Assembly (NCBI GenBank): GCA_964427965.1 | Contig: CAYRWK010000036.1 | Location: forward strand, 1 to 8,009 | Direction of reading: 5' to 3' | Length of the DNA stretch: 8,009 nucleotides | From: CAYRWK01 sp964427965 | GTDB taxonomy: Bacteria; Patescibacteriota; WWE3; UBA101185; UBA10185 | Shown: in pieces, positions 1 through 6,423 of the stretch | Numbering within the stretch: position 1 is the stretch's first letter | How the letters are laid out: each line of letters opens with the position of its first letter | Program-made: the position numbers and the translations under genes | Notes under the pieces: generated by a model | The model's input: the letters and a program-made list of their open reading frames with translations, nothing else | What the model was told of the DNA's origin: nothing | Database searches by the model: none

Positions 1-128
1 TATAAAGTGCGGTGTTGTAGGTCACCTAGTTCTTGTGCCAGTCTGTTGCCATAGGCCTGAAATTCGTAAGTATTACGAACATCACGAGTAAACCCTTTAT
101 TTTTTATAATATCTGAAATACCTTGCAC
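1..128 (-). CDS. Unrecognised protein, N-terminal fragment (continues past left edge)
   Basis: An open frame of 42 codons plus two bases runs off the left edge, so only the N-terminus is visible. I chose the GTG at 128-126 because a TAA lies in the same frame at 140-138 (the stop of the upstream membrane-protein gene), which leaves almost no other start. No SD precedes it. The hexamer TAAATT ends 6 nt before the GTG, the same offset as the TATAAT boxes of two other genes here. The peptide is mixed and soluble: a basic segment (KNKGFTRDVRN, residues 9-19) is followed by a likely amphipathic helix, YEFQAYGNRLAQELGD (21-36). There is no signal peptide or membrane segment. The composition and codon use look like real coding sequence, but I do not recognise the family. 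It follows the DUF4870-like gene by 9 nt and is probably cotranscribed with it. Confidence 0.55.
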   Translation of the reverse strand, partial: MQGISDIIKNKGFTRDVRNTYEFQAYGNRLAQELGDLQHRTL

Positions 129-137
129 AAGGTTAAT

Positions 138-506
138 TTACCTGTATATATGGTCTTTGGCAATTTTGCCAAGTATAGGAAGTTCCCATTCCTCTTTTTT
201 GTAAGCCTTATACATTAAAAAGAACCAAAGCCCTACAACTGCCACTTGTAGTAAGGGAACTAAAAAGTAACCAATAGCAATAATTTTTAAAAACTCTACT
301 ATGCCGGATGCCGCAACTACTCCGACCCAAAAAATTAACGACTGCAAGGCGTGAAATCTGATAAACTTGTTTTCTTTTTCTGAAAGATAAATAAAAATCC
401 CACCTAAAAAAGGCAAGTAGGATATTAAGGCAATCACGTTTGGTTCCAAATTGGTTCTTTTGGAAGGTGAGTCGTCAATTGGTTGTTGGACAGATTCTTC
501 TTGCAT
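138..506 (-). CDS. Small membrane protein, Tic20/DUF4870-like
   Basis: A 122-residue integral membrane protein. The N-terminus (1-22) is hydrophilic and acidic. Hydrophobic segments follow at about 23-42, 55-75 and 80-99, and the tail is polar. The conserved-looking stretch EKENKFIRFHALQS (43-56) lies in the loop after the first segment, and the pattern WFFLMYKAYKKEEWELPILG (94-113) closes the protein. Both are typical of the bacterial DUF4870/Tic20-like family, whose members are short three- or four-helix proteins of unknown biochemical role; the link to chloroplast import protein Tic20 is structural only. The ATG at 506 has no SD. CACAAT ends 6 nt before it (4 of 6 matches to a -10 box), so weak leaderless initiation is possible. 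It lies 61 nt after the ligase stop, just past an 11-bp tandem repeat. The family call is fairly safe; the function is unknown. Confidence 0.75.
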   Translation of the reverse strand: MQEESVQQPIDDSPSKRTNLEPNVIALISYLPFLGGIFIYLSEKENKFIRFHALQSLIFWVGVVAASGIVEFLKIIAIGYFLVPLLQVAVVGLWFFLMYKAYKKEEWELPILGKIAKDHIYR

Positions 507-545
507 TAATAAATTGTGGCACGTCTCTGAACTAGATGCAACTTA

Positions 546-578
546 TTAGTAACTGCTTAGTAACCGCCTAGTAACTGC
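546..578. repeat. Three-copy 11-bp tandem repeat across the ligase stop codon
   Basis: On the plus strand, TTAGTAACTGC (546-556), TTAGTAACCGC (557-567) and CTAGTAACTGC (568-578) are three adjacent copies that differ from the consensus by at most one base. On the minus (coding) strand each copy reads GC(A/G)GTTACTA(A/G). The copy at 568-578 encodes the final Gly-Ser-Tyr of the ligase and its TAG stop. Because 11 is not a multiple of 3, the TAG/TAA in each successive copy falls in a different reading frame, so the array closes all three frames. Confidence 0.85.
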
Positions 579-2352
579 CCCTCTTTTGTGCTTTGTAGAT
601 ATCTTCAATTTCCTCAAGGGATGTTGTATCCTGGGGTTTTTTGTCGGTTCTAAATTTAATTAGTCTGGGAAATCTAAGGGCGTATCCCGCGGTGTGGGTT
701 GATGATTTGGATATTTCGTCTGCCCCAAGCTCTACAACAATTTTGGGATTGACCCAAACGTTTGGGTAGAAGTTTTTGCTAATTTCTACGTTGTTTGGTT
801 GGCTAGCTATCTTTTGGCTATCAGCTTCAGCCTTGAGTCTTGCAAAATCTGCCTCTTTTAACCCCGTTCCAACTTTTGTAATAGTTTTATAGGTTTGGGT
901 TTTTGAATCGTAAACTCCCGCCAAAAAGCCACCGATACCAAACTCTGTTCTAATACCTTTGCCAAGATAATATCCCAATACCACACAATCCACACTGTCA
1001 TCTAATAACTGGGTATCTGCTCTTTTTAGTTTTATCCATGTGTAGGCTCTGGCTCCGGCTTGATACTTGGCATCCACTTTTTTAACCACAACACCTTCCA
1101 GGCCTTTTTCTTTAGAAAGTTCAAAATAGTCATTTAACTCTTCGGCGTCAGCTGTTTTTATGTTTGAATCCACCTCAATCACAATTCCTGGTTTTATGAC
1201 CTTGCTTAGAATATCGCGTCTTTCTGTAAAGGGTAAATCTACCAAAGATTTGCCATCCAGATACAAAATATCAAAGACAAAGTACTTTAGAGGAACGTTT
1301 TTAGCGGTTTCGGCGACATCATGCTTGCGTTTTCTTTGCATTATTTTTTGAAAGGGTAAAAAGTCCCCCGTTTCTTTGTTGTATCCAATGGCCTCACCGT
1401 CCAAAATAACGGACTTCGCATCAATCTGTTCTTCTGCGGCTTCAACAATATCGGGATATTGATGGGTAGTCTCTTCCAGGTTTCTGGTATAGGTTTTTAT
1501 CAATATTTTCTCTTTACTACCGTTAAAAAGTTGATTTTGTTCTTCTTTAGTACTCGTATCCTCCTTTTTTCTATCCATGTGAAGCTGAACCCTTGTTCCA
1601 TCAAACTTAAACTCAGCAAAAACCGTACCCATCTTTTCAATAATCTCGTTTGTGTCAGAAAGCCTTTGGCATCTTTGAGGCATAATAGGCACACCCGTTT
1701 CAATGCCAATCTTTTTAATACCCTTTAAACCTTCTGCTTTTAGCTTTGACGCAATTACCCCAATATCCGGGTGAAGGTTGTACGTAAGCTCAATTTGGGC
1801 TTCGGTTTCTTTTGTACCGTTAATAAGGCTATTTAGCGCGTCTATAATGGTAAGTTCAGTAAAGCCTAGGCGGGTTGTGCCTAATACGATTCTAATTAAA
1901 TATTTTGCGGATAGTTTATCAACCTTTAAGATTATGCCCGTTAGTTTTTTGACTTTTTCCTCTTGAGAGCCTGTTCCCTCAATCTCTGCAAGTTTTACAA
2001 GTTCCGAGTGTATTTCGCAAACAGTTTGTTGGTTTTTTATTTGAGGTTCTTTTGCTAACTTATATGCGGCGTCCCCAAGATCGCCCGTTGCGGCATAAAC
2101 TTTTTCAATATCGCTTTTACTTAGACCGTAAGCATTTTCCAACACTCTAATCATCATTTTTTCGGCAATATTAAATTTTGGATTTGCGTAAGCGGCTTTA
2201 AGGTAGCCAAGTGATAGATAAACAGCTTTTGCAACCTCGTCATCTTTTGGGTCTAAGTTTTGGAGGAGTTCTTTTAGAATAGCTGTGATCTCAAGTCTTT
2301 TTGAGGTAGAGTCCAGTCTTTCCAAGTATTTACAAAATTCGGAGATTTTCAT
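568..2352 (-). CDS. lig: ATP-dependent DNA ligase, archaeal/eukaryotic type
   Basis: Seals 5'-phosphate/3'-OH nicks in DNA through a covalent lysyl-AMP intermediate made from ATP. With the ATG at 2352 it is 594 residues, normal for the archaeal replicative-ligase family. Numbering here counts from that ATG. The N-terminal half (1 to about 220) is the helical DNA-binding domain, with family-like segments such as GTTRLGFTE. The adenylation domain carries motif I EFKFDGTR (adenylated Lys249), motif III YTRNLEE, ILDGEAIGY (Glu320), YFVFDILYLDGK, EGVVVKK and YTWIKLKR. The OB-fold domain ends with motif VI-like RFPRLIKFRTD (from about 560). A polar insert of about 20 residues follows motif I. An upstream in-frame GTG at 2358 directly abuts TATAAT, so the ATG is preferred. 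It lies 19 nt after the fic stop. Bacteria usually replicate with an NAD-dependent ligase; whether this genome also has one cannot be seen here. Confidence 0.93.
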   Translation of the reverse strand: MKISEFCKYLERLDSTSKRLEITAILKELLQNLDPKDDEVAKAVYLSLGYLKAAYANPKFNIAEKMMIRVLENAYGLSKSDIEKVYAATGDLGDAAYKLAKEPQIKNQQTVCEIHSELVKLAEIEGTGSQEEKVKKLTGIILKVDKLSAKYLIRIVLGTTRLGFTELTIIDALNSLINGTKETEAQIELTYNLHPDIGVIASKLKAEGLKGIKKIGIETGVPIMPQRCQRLSDTNEIIEKMGTVFAEFKFDGTRVQLHMDRKKEDTSTKEEQNQLFNGSKEKILIKTYTRNLEETTHQYPDIVEAAEEQIDAKSVILDGEAIGYNKETGDFLPFQKIMQRKRKHDVAETAKNVPLKYFVFDILYLDGKSLVDLPFTERRDILSKVIKPGIVIEVDSNIKTADAEELNDYFELSKEKGLEGVVVKKVDAKYQAGARAYTWIKLKRADTQLLDDSVDCVVLGYYLGKGIRTEFGIGGFLAGVYDSKTQTYKTITKVGTGLKEADFARLKAEADSQKIASQPNNVEISKNFYPNVWVNPKIVVELGADEISKSSTHTAGYALRFPRLIKFRTDKKPQDTTSLEEIEDIYKAQKRGSY

Positions 2353-2358
2353 AAGCAC

Positions 2359-2364
2359 ATTATA
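2359..2364 (-). promoter_or_regulatory. Putative -10 box (TATAAT) of the ligase gene, leaderless geometry
   Basis: The minus strand reads TATAAT, then GTGCTT, then the ligase ATG at 2352. With the usual distance from -10 to transcription start, +1 would fall at or next to the A of that ATG, giving an mRNA with no leader. No SD is present. No good -35 is seen at a 16-18 nt spacing, so the promoter may be weak or activator-dependent. The palindrome GCTAA-C-TTAGC (2371-2381) lies within the 17 nt upstream. Confidence 0.5.
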
Positions 2365-2371
2365 CCGCGTG

Positions 2372-3346
2372 CTAACTTAGCTCGTATCTGGATGATTTGG
2401 TACTGCCGGTTTTGACTACAATTTCTTTTGATATAAGTGTTTTTAAATCTCTTAAAATGGAATCTTCAGAAACCCCCGGGAAAACCTTAGTAAAATCTTT
2501 GTTTTGCAGTAGACCGTAATCTTGCAAATATTCCACAATGCGTTCCTGCCTGTCGGTAAGCTTAATTCTACCTGATGCTTTAGCAACTTTAATATCTCTG
2601 GCAAGTAATGCCACTTTTTCTTTGATATTTGCAATTTCTCTATACAGCCCGTCAGTAAAATATTCAAGCCAGTGTGTTAGCTCTGCCGGATATGAGTACA
2701 GTTGCTTGTCATATTCCTGCTTAGTGTTGGCGTAATAATCTTCCGGGGAATTAAAGCCTTTAAAACCAAATCCGCCGTTAAGTAAAATAAGCCTAGAAAT
2801 AAGATTTCCCGATGCAAAATTTGCTTCTTCAAAGGGACATATTGTTTCCAGTTGGCTTTTTACAATACCGGCTACTAAAATCGGATGAGTTTCTTTGGCC
2901 TCTAGACTATTTACCCAATCAATAAGCTCAACCATTTTTGCTAAAATTTCTTCCGGATTTGTTTTACCTGCAATTTTTCTTTTTCGGTATATGCCCGGTT
3001 TAGTGATGCCCTCAGAAACAATAGCATGTATTTCTTTGATTAATTCCTCATCCAGTTCCTTATGGATAGCATTCTGTTGTAAGTAGAAAAGGGCTTTATC
3101 CAGGTTTTCAGCTTCAAGAGGAGTTTTATCACTTAGTCCGTCGACATATTTTTTAATTTCGTCGTTGCTAATACTTATTTGCATAAATCTTAGAGTGGAG
3201 GCCAGTGTTCTGATGCGCGCGTCTTTTTGGAGTTGTTTTTCCCAATGGGGAAGTATGGGCGTGGTTTCGATAACAGCTCTGCAATACTCAATTTGGGAGA
3301 TGTTACCCAGTATTTTGGTTGAAATACCGTAGTTTGGTCTGTACAT
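2372..3346 (-). CDS. Degenerate Fic-domain protein with C-terminal winged helix
   Basis: A 324-residue protein with the architecture of a bacterial Fic protein: an N-terminal Fic_N-like region (about 1-65), a Fic core (about 75-235) and a winged-helix domain (about 262-324, from LTDRQERIVEYLQ to the C-terminus). The flap-like sequence KPGIYRKRKIAG (116-127) and the helix HPILVAGIVKSQLETI (154-169) align with normal Fic proteins. The catalytic HPFx(D/E)GNGRxxR motif is replaced by CPFEEANFASGN (170-181): the catalytic His is Cys and the nucleotide-binding Gly and Arg are gone. The inhibitory (S/T)xxxE(G/N) motif near residues 50-56 also lacks its Glu (STLRFMQ). AMPylation is therefore unlikely; the winged helix suggests DNA binding or regulation. 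The ATG at 3346 has no SD; GAGAAT ends 7 nt upstream in a TGnGAGAAT context. It sits between recF and the ligase gene. Confidence 0.8.
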   Translation of the reverse strand: MYRPNYGISTKILGNISQIEYCRAVIETTPILPHWEKQLQKDARIRTLASTLRFMQISISNDEIKKYVDGLSDKTPLEAENLDKALFYLQQNAIHKELDEELIKEIHAIVSEGITKPGIYRKRKIAGKTNPEEILAKMVELIDWVNSLEAKETHPILVAGIVKSQLETICPFEEANFASGNLISRLILLNGGFGFKGFNSPEDYYANTKQEYDKQLYSYPAELTHWLEYFTDGLYREIANIKEKVALLARDIKVAKASGRIKLTDRQERIVEYLQDYGLLQNKDFTKVFPGVSEDSILRDLKTLISKEIVVKTGSTKSSRYELS

Positions 3347-3396
3347 TGGTGTAATTCTCGCACATTTCCCGCAGGGATAAAAGAGGTTTTTAGGGA

Positions 3397-4455
3397 CTAT
3401 ATCTCAATAATTTGAAAGTGTTGATCTTTTATCTTGGCTTTTTCCGTTGTAGTGATAATAGTTTGTTGAAGTCCAATAATTTCTTGAAGGGCTTGCTCGT
3501 GCTTGTCGTCTAGTTCAGAAAAAACATCGTCCAAAAGCAGAACAGGGCGTGTTTTAGCTGTTGCCACAAAATAATCAAGCTCCGAAAATTTTAATGCCAG
3601 TATTGCGGCTCTCTGCTGACCTCTTGAACCAAATTCTGCAATATCAAAGTCATTAAGGCTAACTTCAAAATCGTCTCTGTGTGGGCCAACTAGGGTGCTT
3701 GCAGAGGCAACTTCCCGATCCTTGTATTGCGCAAGTCGGTCAAAACTGATTGGGCTTTTTAAATAGTTAATAGTTATATTTGTCTTTTCATCGTTTAGCT
3801 CTTTGCCGTATTTATTGATACTGATTTTTAAGTATTCAAATAGTTTATCCCTCTCTTCTTGAATAAAAAGCCCATTCTGAACAACTTTGGTGTTCCAAAA
3901 TCCCAGTTCATCCCAGCCTCTGCCAAATTCGCGAATTTTTTCTAGGATTTTGTTCCTGTTTTTAACCGCTAAAACATATTCGGCGTGCTTTTTTTTGTAG
4001 GGGGTACTTATTTGAAATAACAGCATATCTAAAAACTTACGACGAGCCTGGGGAGAGCCTGTTAGTATTTCAACATCTTCGGGTGAAAAAAGAACAGAGT
4101 TAAAAGTACCGGCAAACTTTTGCAAGGCCTTAGGCACTTTATTTATCTTGGCTTTTTTTATAGAAGCATTGTCAAAATTGGGGTTTTTAGCAATGTATAG
4201 CTCTAAGTCTTTGGTGTCGTCTTCCTCTATTGTGGCTCGGCCTTCAATTCGCGCAAAGTCCTGAGTGTGCTTGATTATGTCTCTGTCGTACTTTGCTTTA
4301 AAGGATTTGGTTGTGGCTAAATAATGGATTGCTTCTAGAATATTGGTTTTACCTGCGGCATTTGGGCCAACAATTACAGTAATGTCCCCAATAAATTCAG
4401 CGGTGAAGGTTTTGTGATTTCTAAAATTTGTCAGTTTTAGTTTAGCCAGATGCAT
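3397..4455 (-). CDS. recF: DNA replication and repair protein RecF
   Basis: An SMC-like ABC ATPase that binds single-strand/double-strand DNA junctions and, with RecO and RecR, helps load RecA at gaps and stalled forks. It is 352 residues, a normal RecF length. The N-terminus is typical (LKLTNFRNHKTF). Walker A is GPNAAGKT (30-37), with Ala where many RecFs have Gly. The SPEDVEILTGSPQARRKFLD region (124-143) is a RecF hallmark. Further motifs are VGPHRDDF (256-263), the ABC signature FGSRGQQRA (275-283) and Walker B LLLDDVFSELD (306-316). Its ATG shares an A and a T with the mutM stop (TAATG), and AGGA lies 8 nt upstream (4464-4467), so it is probably translationally coupled to mutM. It is not in the common dnaA-dnaN-recF-gyrB setting. 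A 50-nt gap without a terminator separates it from the fic-like gene. Confidence 0.96.
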   Translation of the reverse strand: MHLAKLKLTNFRNHKTFTAEFIGDITVIVGPNAAGKTNILEAIHYLATTKSFKAKYDRDIIKHTQDFARIEGRATIEEDDTKDLELYIAKNPNFDNASIKKAKINKVPKALQKFAGTFNSVLFSPEDVEILTGSPQARRKFLDMLLFQISTPYKKKHAEYVLAVKNRNKILEKIREFGRGWDELGFWNTKVVQNGLFIQEERDKLFEYLKISINKYGKELNDEKTNITINYLKSPISFDRLAQYKDREVASASTLVGPHRDDFEVSLNDFDIAEFGSRGQQRAAILALKFSELDYFVATAKTRPVLLLDDVFSELDDKHEQALQEIIGLQQTIITTTEKAKIKDQHFQIIEI

Positions 4456-5309
4456 TAAAACAATCCTAGTTGATCACCAATGGGTTGGCAATTGAGGCAG
4501 AAATAGGTTCCGCGGCCGTTTATTTTACTAAATTGTACTTTGGCGTTGCAGTTTGGGCAGTTAGTCTTGCCGTAGATTCTAAAAAAGTTTTGATGTGAAC
4601 CTTCTTTGCCAAAGATATCAACATACATTTTGTCCGATAGGGTAGAGCCTCTGTGTTTAATACCTTCTTGTAGGATTAGTTTGATCTTGTCAAAAAGCTT
4701 TGAGAGTGTGTTTTGGGTAAGTTTTGTTGTGGGTGTCAGGGGGTGAATGCCTGCCAAAAACAGTGCATCCGTTGCATAAATGTTACCAACTCCAGAAATA
4801 ATTGTTTGATCAAGCAAAGCGTTTTTGATAGAAGTCTTTTTTTGCATAACTTTTAGGTAAAATTCTTCTACTGGGTTTGGCTCTATTGATTGAATTGGGT
4901 CCGGGCCATATTTGGCGCGAAGTTTAGTAAGCGTTGTGGGGTTAATTAAAGCTATCTTACCGAACATTCGCATGTCTGTAAGAAATAAAGTCTTTGTATC
5001 GGTACCTTTAGTAAGCTTAAGTATTACTCTTGTCCATCTTGGCTCTTTTGCCGTTGACTCCTTTAATAAAACTTGTCCGGTCATGGCCAAATGCACAAGG
5101 AGGCTGTTACCGGAGGCAAGGTTAATGATAATGTTTTTGGCGATTCTTTCAACTCCCGTAATCAATTGGCCAGATAAACCTTGGGTAAACGCCTTTGGTC
5201 CAGGTATAACTTTATAGCCCCCAACAATTTTGGCAGACTCAATGGTATAGCCCGAGATATGTTTATTCAGGTCTGTCGTTATTGTAAATACTTCCGGTAG
5301 TTCTGGCAT
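4455..5309 (-). CDS. mutM: Formamidopyrimidine-DNA glycosylase (Fpg/MutM)
   Basis: Excises oxidised purines such as 8-oxoguanine and FapyG, and cleaves the abasic strand by beta,delta-elimination. The 284 residues begin with the invariant MPELPEV, giving the catalytic Pro2 and Glu3, which fixes the start. Lys58 in ERIAKN corresponds to the conserved catalytic-pocket Lys, HLAMTG (73-78) and DMRMFGK (112-118) carry the intercalation-loop residues, and SGVGNIYATD (172-181) is the helix-two-turn-helix core. The C-terminal zinc finger has CPNC (251-254) and CLNC (271-274), with the conserved Arg in NGRGTYFC (Arg266). All catalytic residues are present, so the enzyme should be active. GGGAGG (5313-5318) lies only 3 nt before the ATG, a strong SD at short spacing. 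The first 15 codons overlap the end of the glycosyltransferase gene in another frame, and the stop overlaps the recF start. Confidence 0.97.
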   Translation of the reverse strand: MPELPEVFTITTDLNKHISGYTIESAKIVGGYKVIPGPKAFTQGLSGQLITGVERIAKNIIINLASGNSLLVHLAMTGQVLLKESTAKEPRWTRVILKLTKGTDTKTLFLTDMRMFGKIALINPTTLTKLRAKYGPDPIQSIEPNPVEEFYLKVMQKKTSIKNALLDQTIISGVGNIYATDALFLAGIHPLTPTTKLTQNTLSKLFDKIKLILQEGIKHRGSTLSDKMYVDIFGKEGSHQNFFRIYGKTNCPNCNAKVQFSKINGRGTYFCLNCQPIGDQLGLF

Positions 5310-6423
5310 GTTCCTCCCATTTTTGATCTACAAAATCTTTTACTTCCTGCTTAAATCTTTCCTTGCTAAATTTTTGAACATCTTGTCTAATAGCATCCCT
5401 GTCGTATTTTTTTGCATGAACGTTTGTATCAAATGCTTTGATTTGTTGTACCAAATGCTCAACGGTAAGTTGCTCAAAGAACATTCCGTTGAAACCCTCT
5501 TTAATAAACTCAAGATGCCCACCTGATTTATGTGCTAACACCGGTGTTCCGTGGGATAAAGCTTCAATAGGTACTATGCCAAAGTCTTCGTCTGCAATTG
5601 GGTTAATAAGTCCAAGAGCATTTTTCATCAGACGATGCTTAACCTGGTCGGGAGCTCTTCCCATAAATATAATATTGCTTTTGGCCATCTTTCTAAGTCT
5701 TTTTTCTTCTAAACCCGTTCCTACAATATATAGTGGCAATCCGAGTAAATTAAAAGCGCTGACTAACAGGTCAAAGTTTTTGTAGGCAACAAGTCTTCCG
5801 GCCGCTAAGTAATAAGGTTGTTTGATATTGTCAGGGTCATTATGTTCGGCTGAAAGCTTAAAATTTACCTCAACCGGTGGGTAAATAACTTTAGCATCCC
5901 TTTTGTAGAACTTTTTTATTCTTTTTTGAATTTCATTGGAGTTAGCCAGTAAAAAGTCAGGGCGCTGGGCTGCAACAAAATCCCAAAGCCTTAGATAGTG
6001 GTCGATAATGGCAATTGCCCATTTAAAGTACCATTTATTTCTCTTTGAGCTTTCCACCGAATACTTATACAAAAAGCGTGGGGGAGTGTGGATGTAGCTG
6101 ATATGCAGTTGATGGGGTTTTGTTAACACACCTTTTGGCCAAGCCGTACCTTCAGATAAAATCAAATCATATTTCCTTAGGTCAAAGTTCTCAAAAACCA
6201 GAGGCATTAAGAATGTGAAATACTTATAAATCTTACCCAAAATGGCTCCGGTTGGCGCAGTGACCTTTTTGGAAGTGATACTTTTTTCAAACTTGCTAGG
6301 GATGTATATACCTGTGAAAATGTCAGCTTCGGGGTAAATTTCCAACAAGGCGTCTAAAGTTTTTTCAGCTCCTCCATATTGAATAAGGTAGTCGTGAATA
6401 ATTGCAACTTTTGGTTTTGTCAT
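5263..6423 (-). CDS. GT4-family glycosyltransferase
   Basis: A GT-B fold glycosyltransferase that probably transfers a nucleotide-activated sugar (perhaps mannose) onto a cell-surface polysaccharide or lipid acceptor at the cytoplasmic membrane face. From the ATG at 6423 it has 386 residues; numbering here starts at that ATG. The N-terminal acceptor domain opens with KVAIIHDYLIQYGGAEKTL, a common start in this family. SYIHTPPRFLY (109-119) and the domain-linker region VIYPPVEV (180-187) follow. The donor domain shows AAGRLVAYKNFDLL (conserved Arg210 and Lys215) and the EX7E motif EDFGIVPIE (Glu279 and Glu287). A longer frame from TTG at 6438 would begin upstream of the perfect TATAAT at 6435-6430, so the ATG is preferred. 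No SD is present. It heads the minus-strand gene group, and its last 47 nt overlap mutM. Sugar specificity cannot be told from the sequence. Confidence 0.92.
   Translation of the reverse strand: MTKPKVAIIHDYLIQYGGAEKTLDALLEIYPEADIFTGIYIPSKFEKSITSKKVTAPTGAILGKIYKYFTFLMPLVFENFDLRKYDLILSEGTAWPKGVLTKPHQLHISYIHTPPRFLYKYSVESSKRNKWYFKWAIAIIDHYLRLWDFVAAQRPDFLLANSNEIQKRIKKFYKRDAKVIYPPVEVNFKLSAEHNDPDNIKQPYYLAAGRLVAYKNFDLLVSAFNLLGLPLYIVGTGLEEKRLRKMAKSNIIFMGRAPDQVKHRLMKNALGLINPIADEDFGIVPIEALSHGTPVLAHKSGGHLEFIKEGFNGMFFEQLTVEHLVQQIKAFDTNVHAKKYDRDAIRQDVQKFSKERFKQEVKDFVDQKWEEHARTTGSIYNNDRPE
5313..5318 (-). promoter_or_regulatory. Shine-Dalgarno of mutM, inside the glycosyltransferase gene
   Basis: The minus strand reads GGGAGG, AAC, then the mutM ATG at 5309. 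This is the strongest SD in the window, though the 3-nt spacing is short. It lies within codons of the glycosyltransferase C-terminus (Trp-Glu-Glu region), so mutM translation would start on mRNA still being read by upstream ribosomes. Confidence 0.75.

Noticed and set aside
2353..2358. GTG start at 2358 for the ligase
   Set aside because: It would begin directly after the TATAAT box, upstream of the expected transcription start; the ATG two codons later fits better.
3367..3377. Hairpin TCCC-gca-GGGA between recF and the fic-like gene as a terminator
   Set aside because: The stem is only 4 bp and no T-tract follows on the minus strand, so it does not qualify as an intrinsic terminator.
5438..5785. 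A 115-codon open frame on the plus strand
   Set aside because: It lies wholly antisense to the glycosyltransferase donor domain, whose motifs are intact, and its protein has no recognisable features. The same reasoning removes the other antisense frames at 1160-1351, 1459-1728, 1778-1966, 2538-2735, 2895-3086 and 4912-5217.
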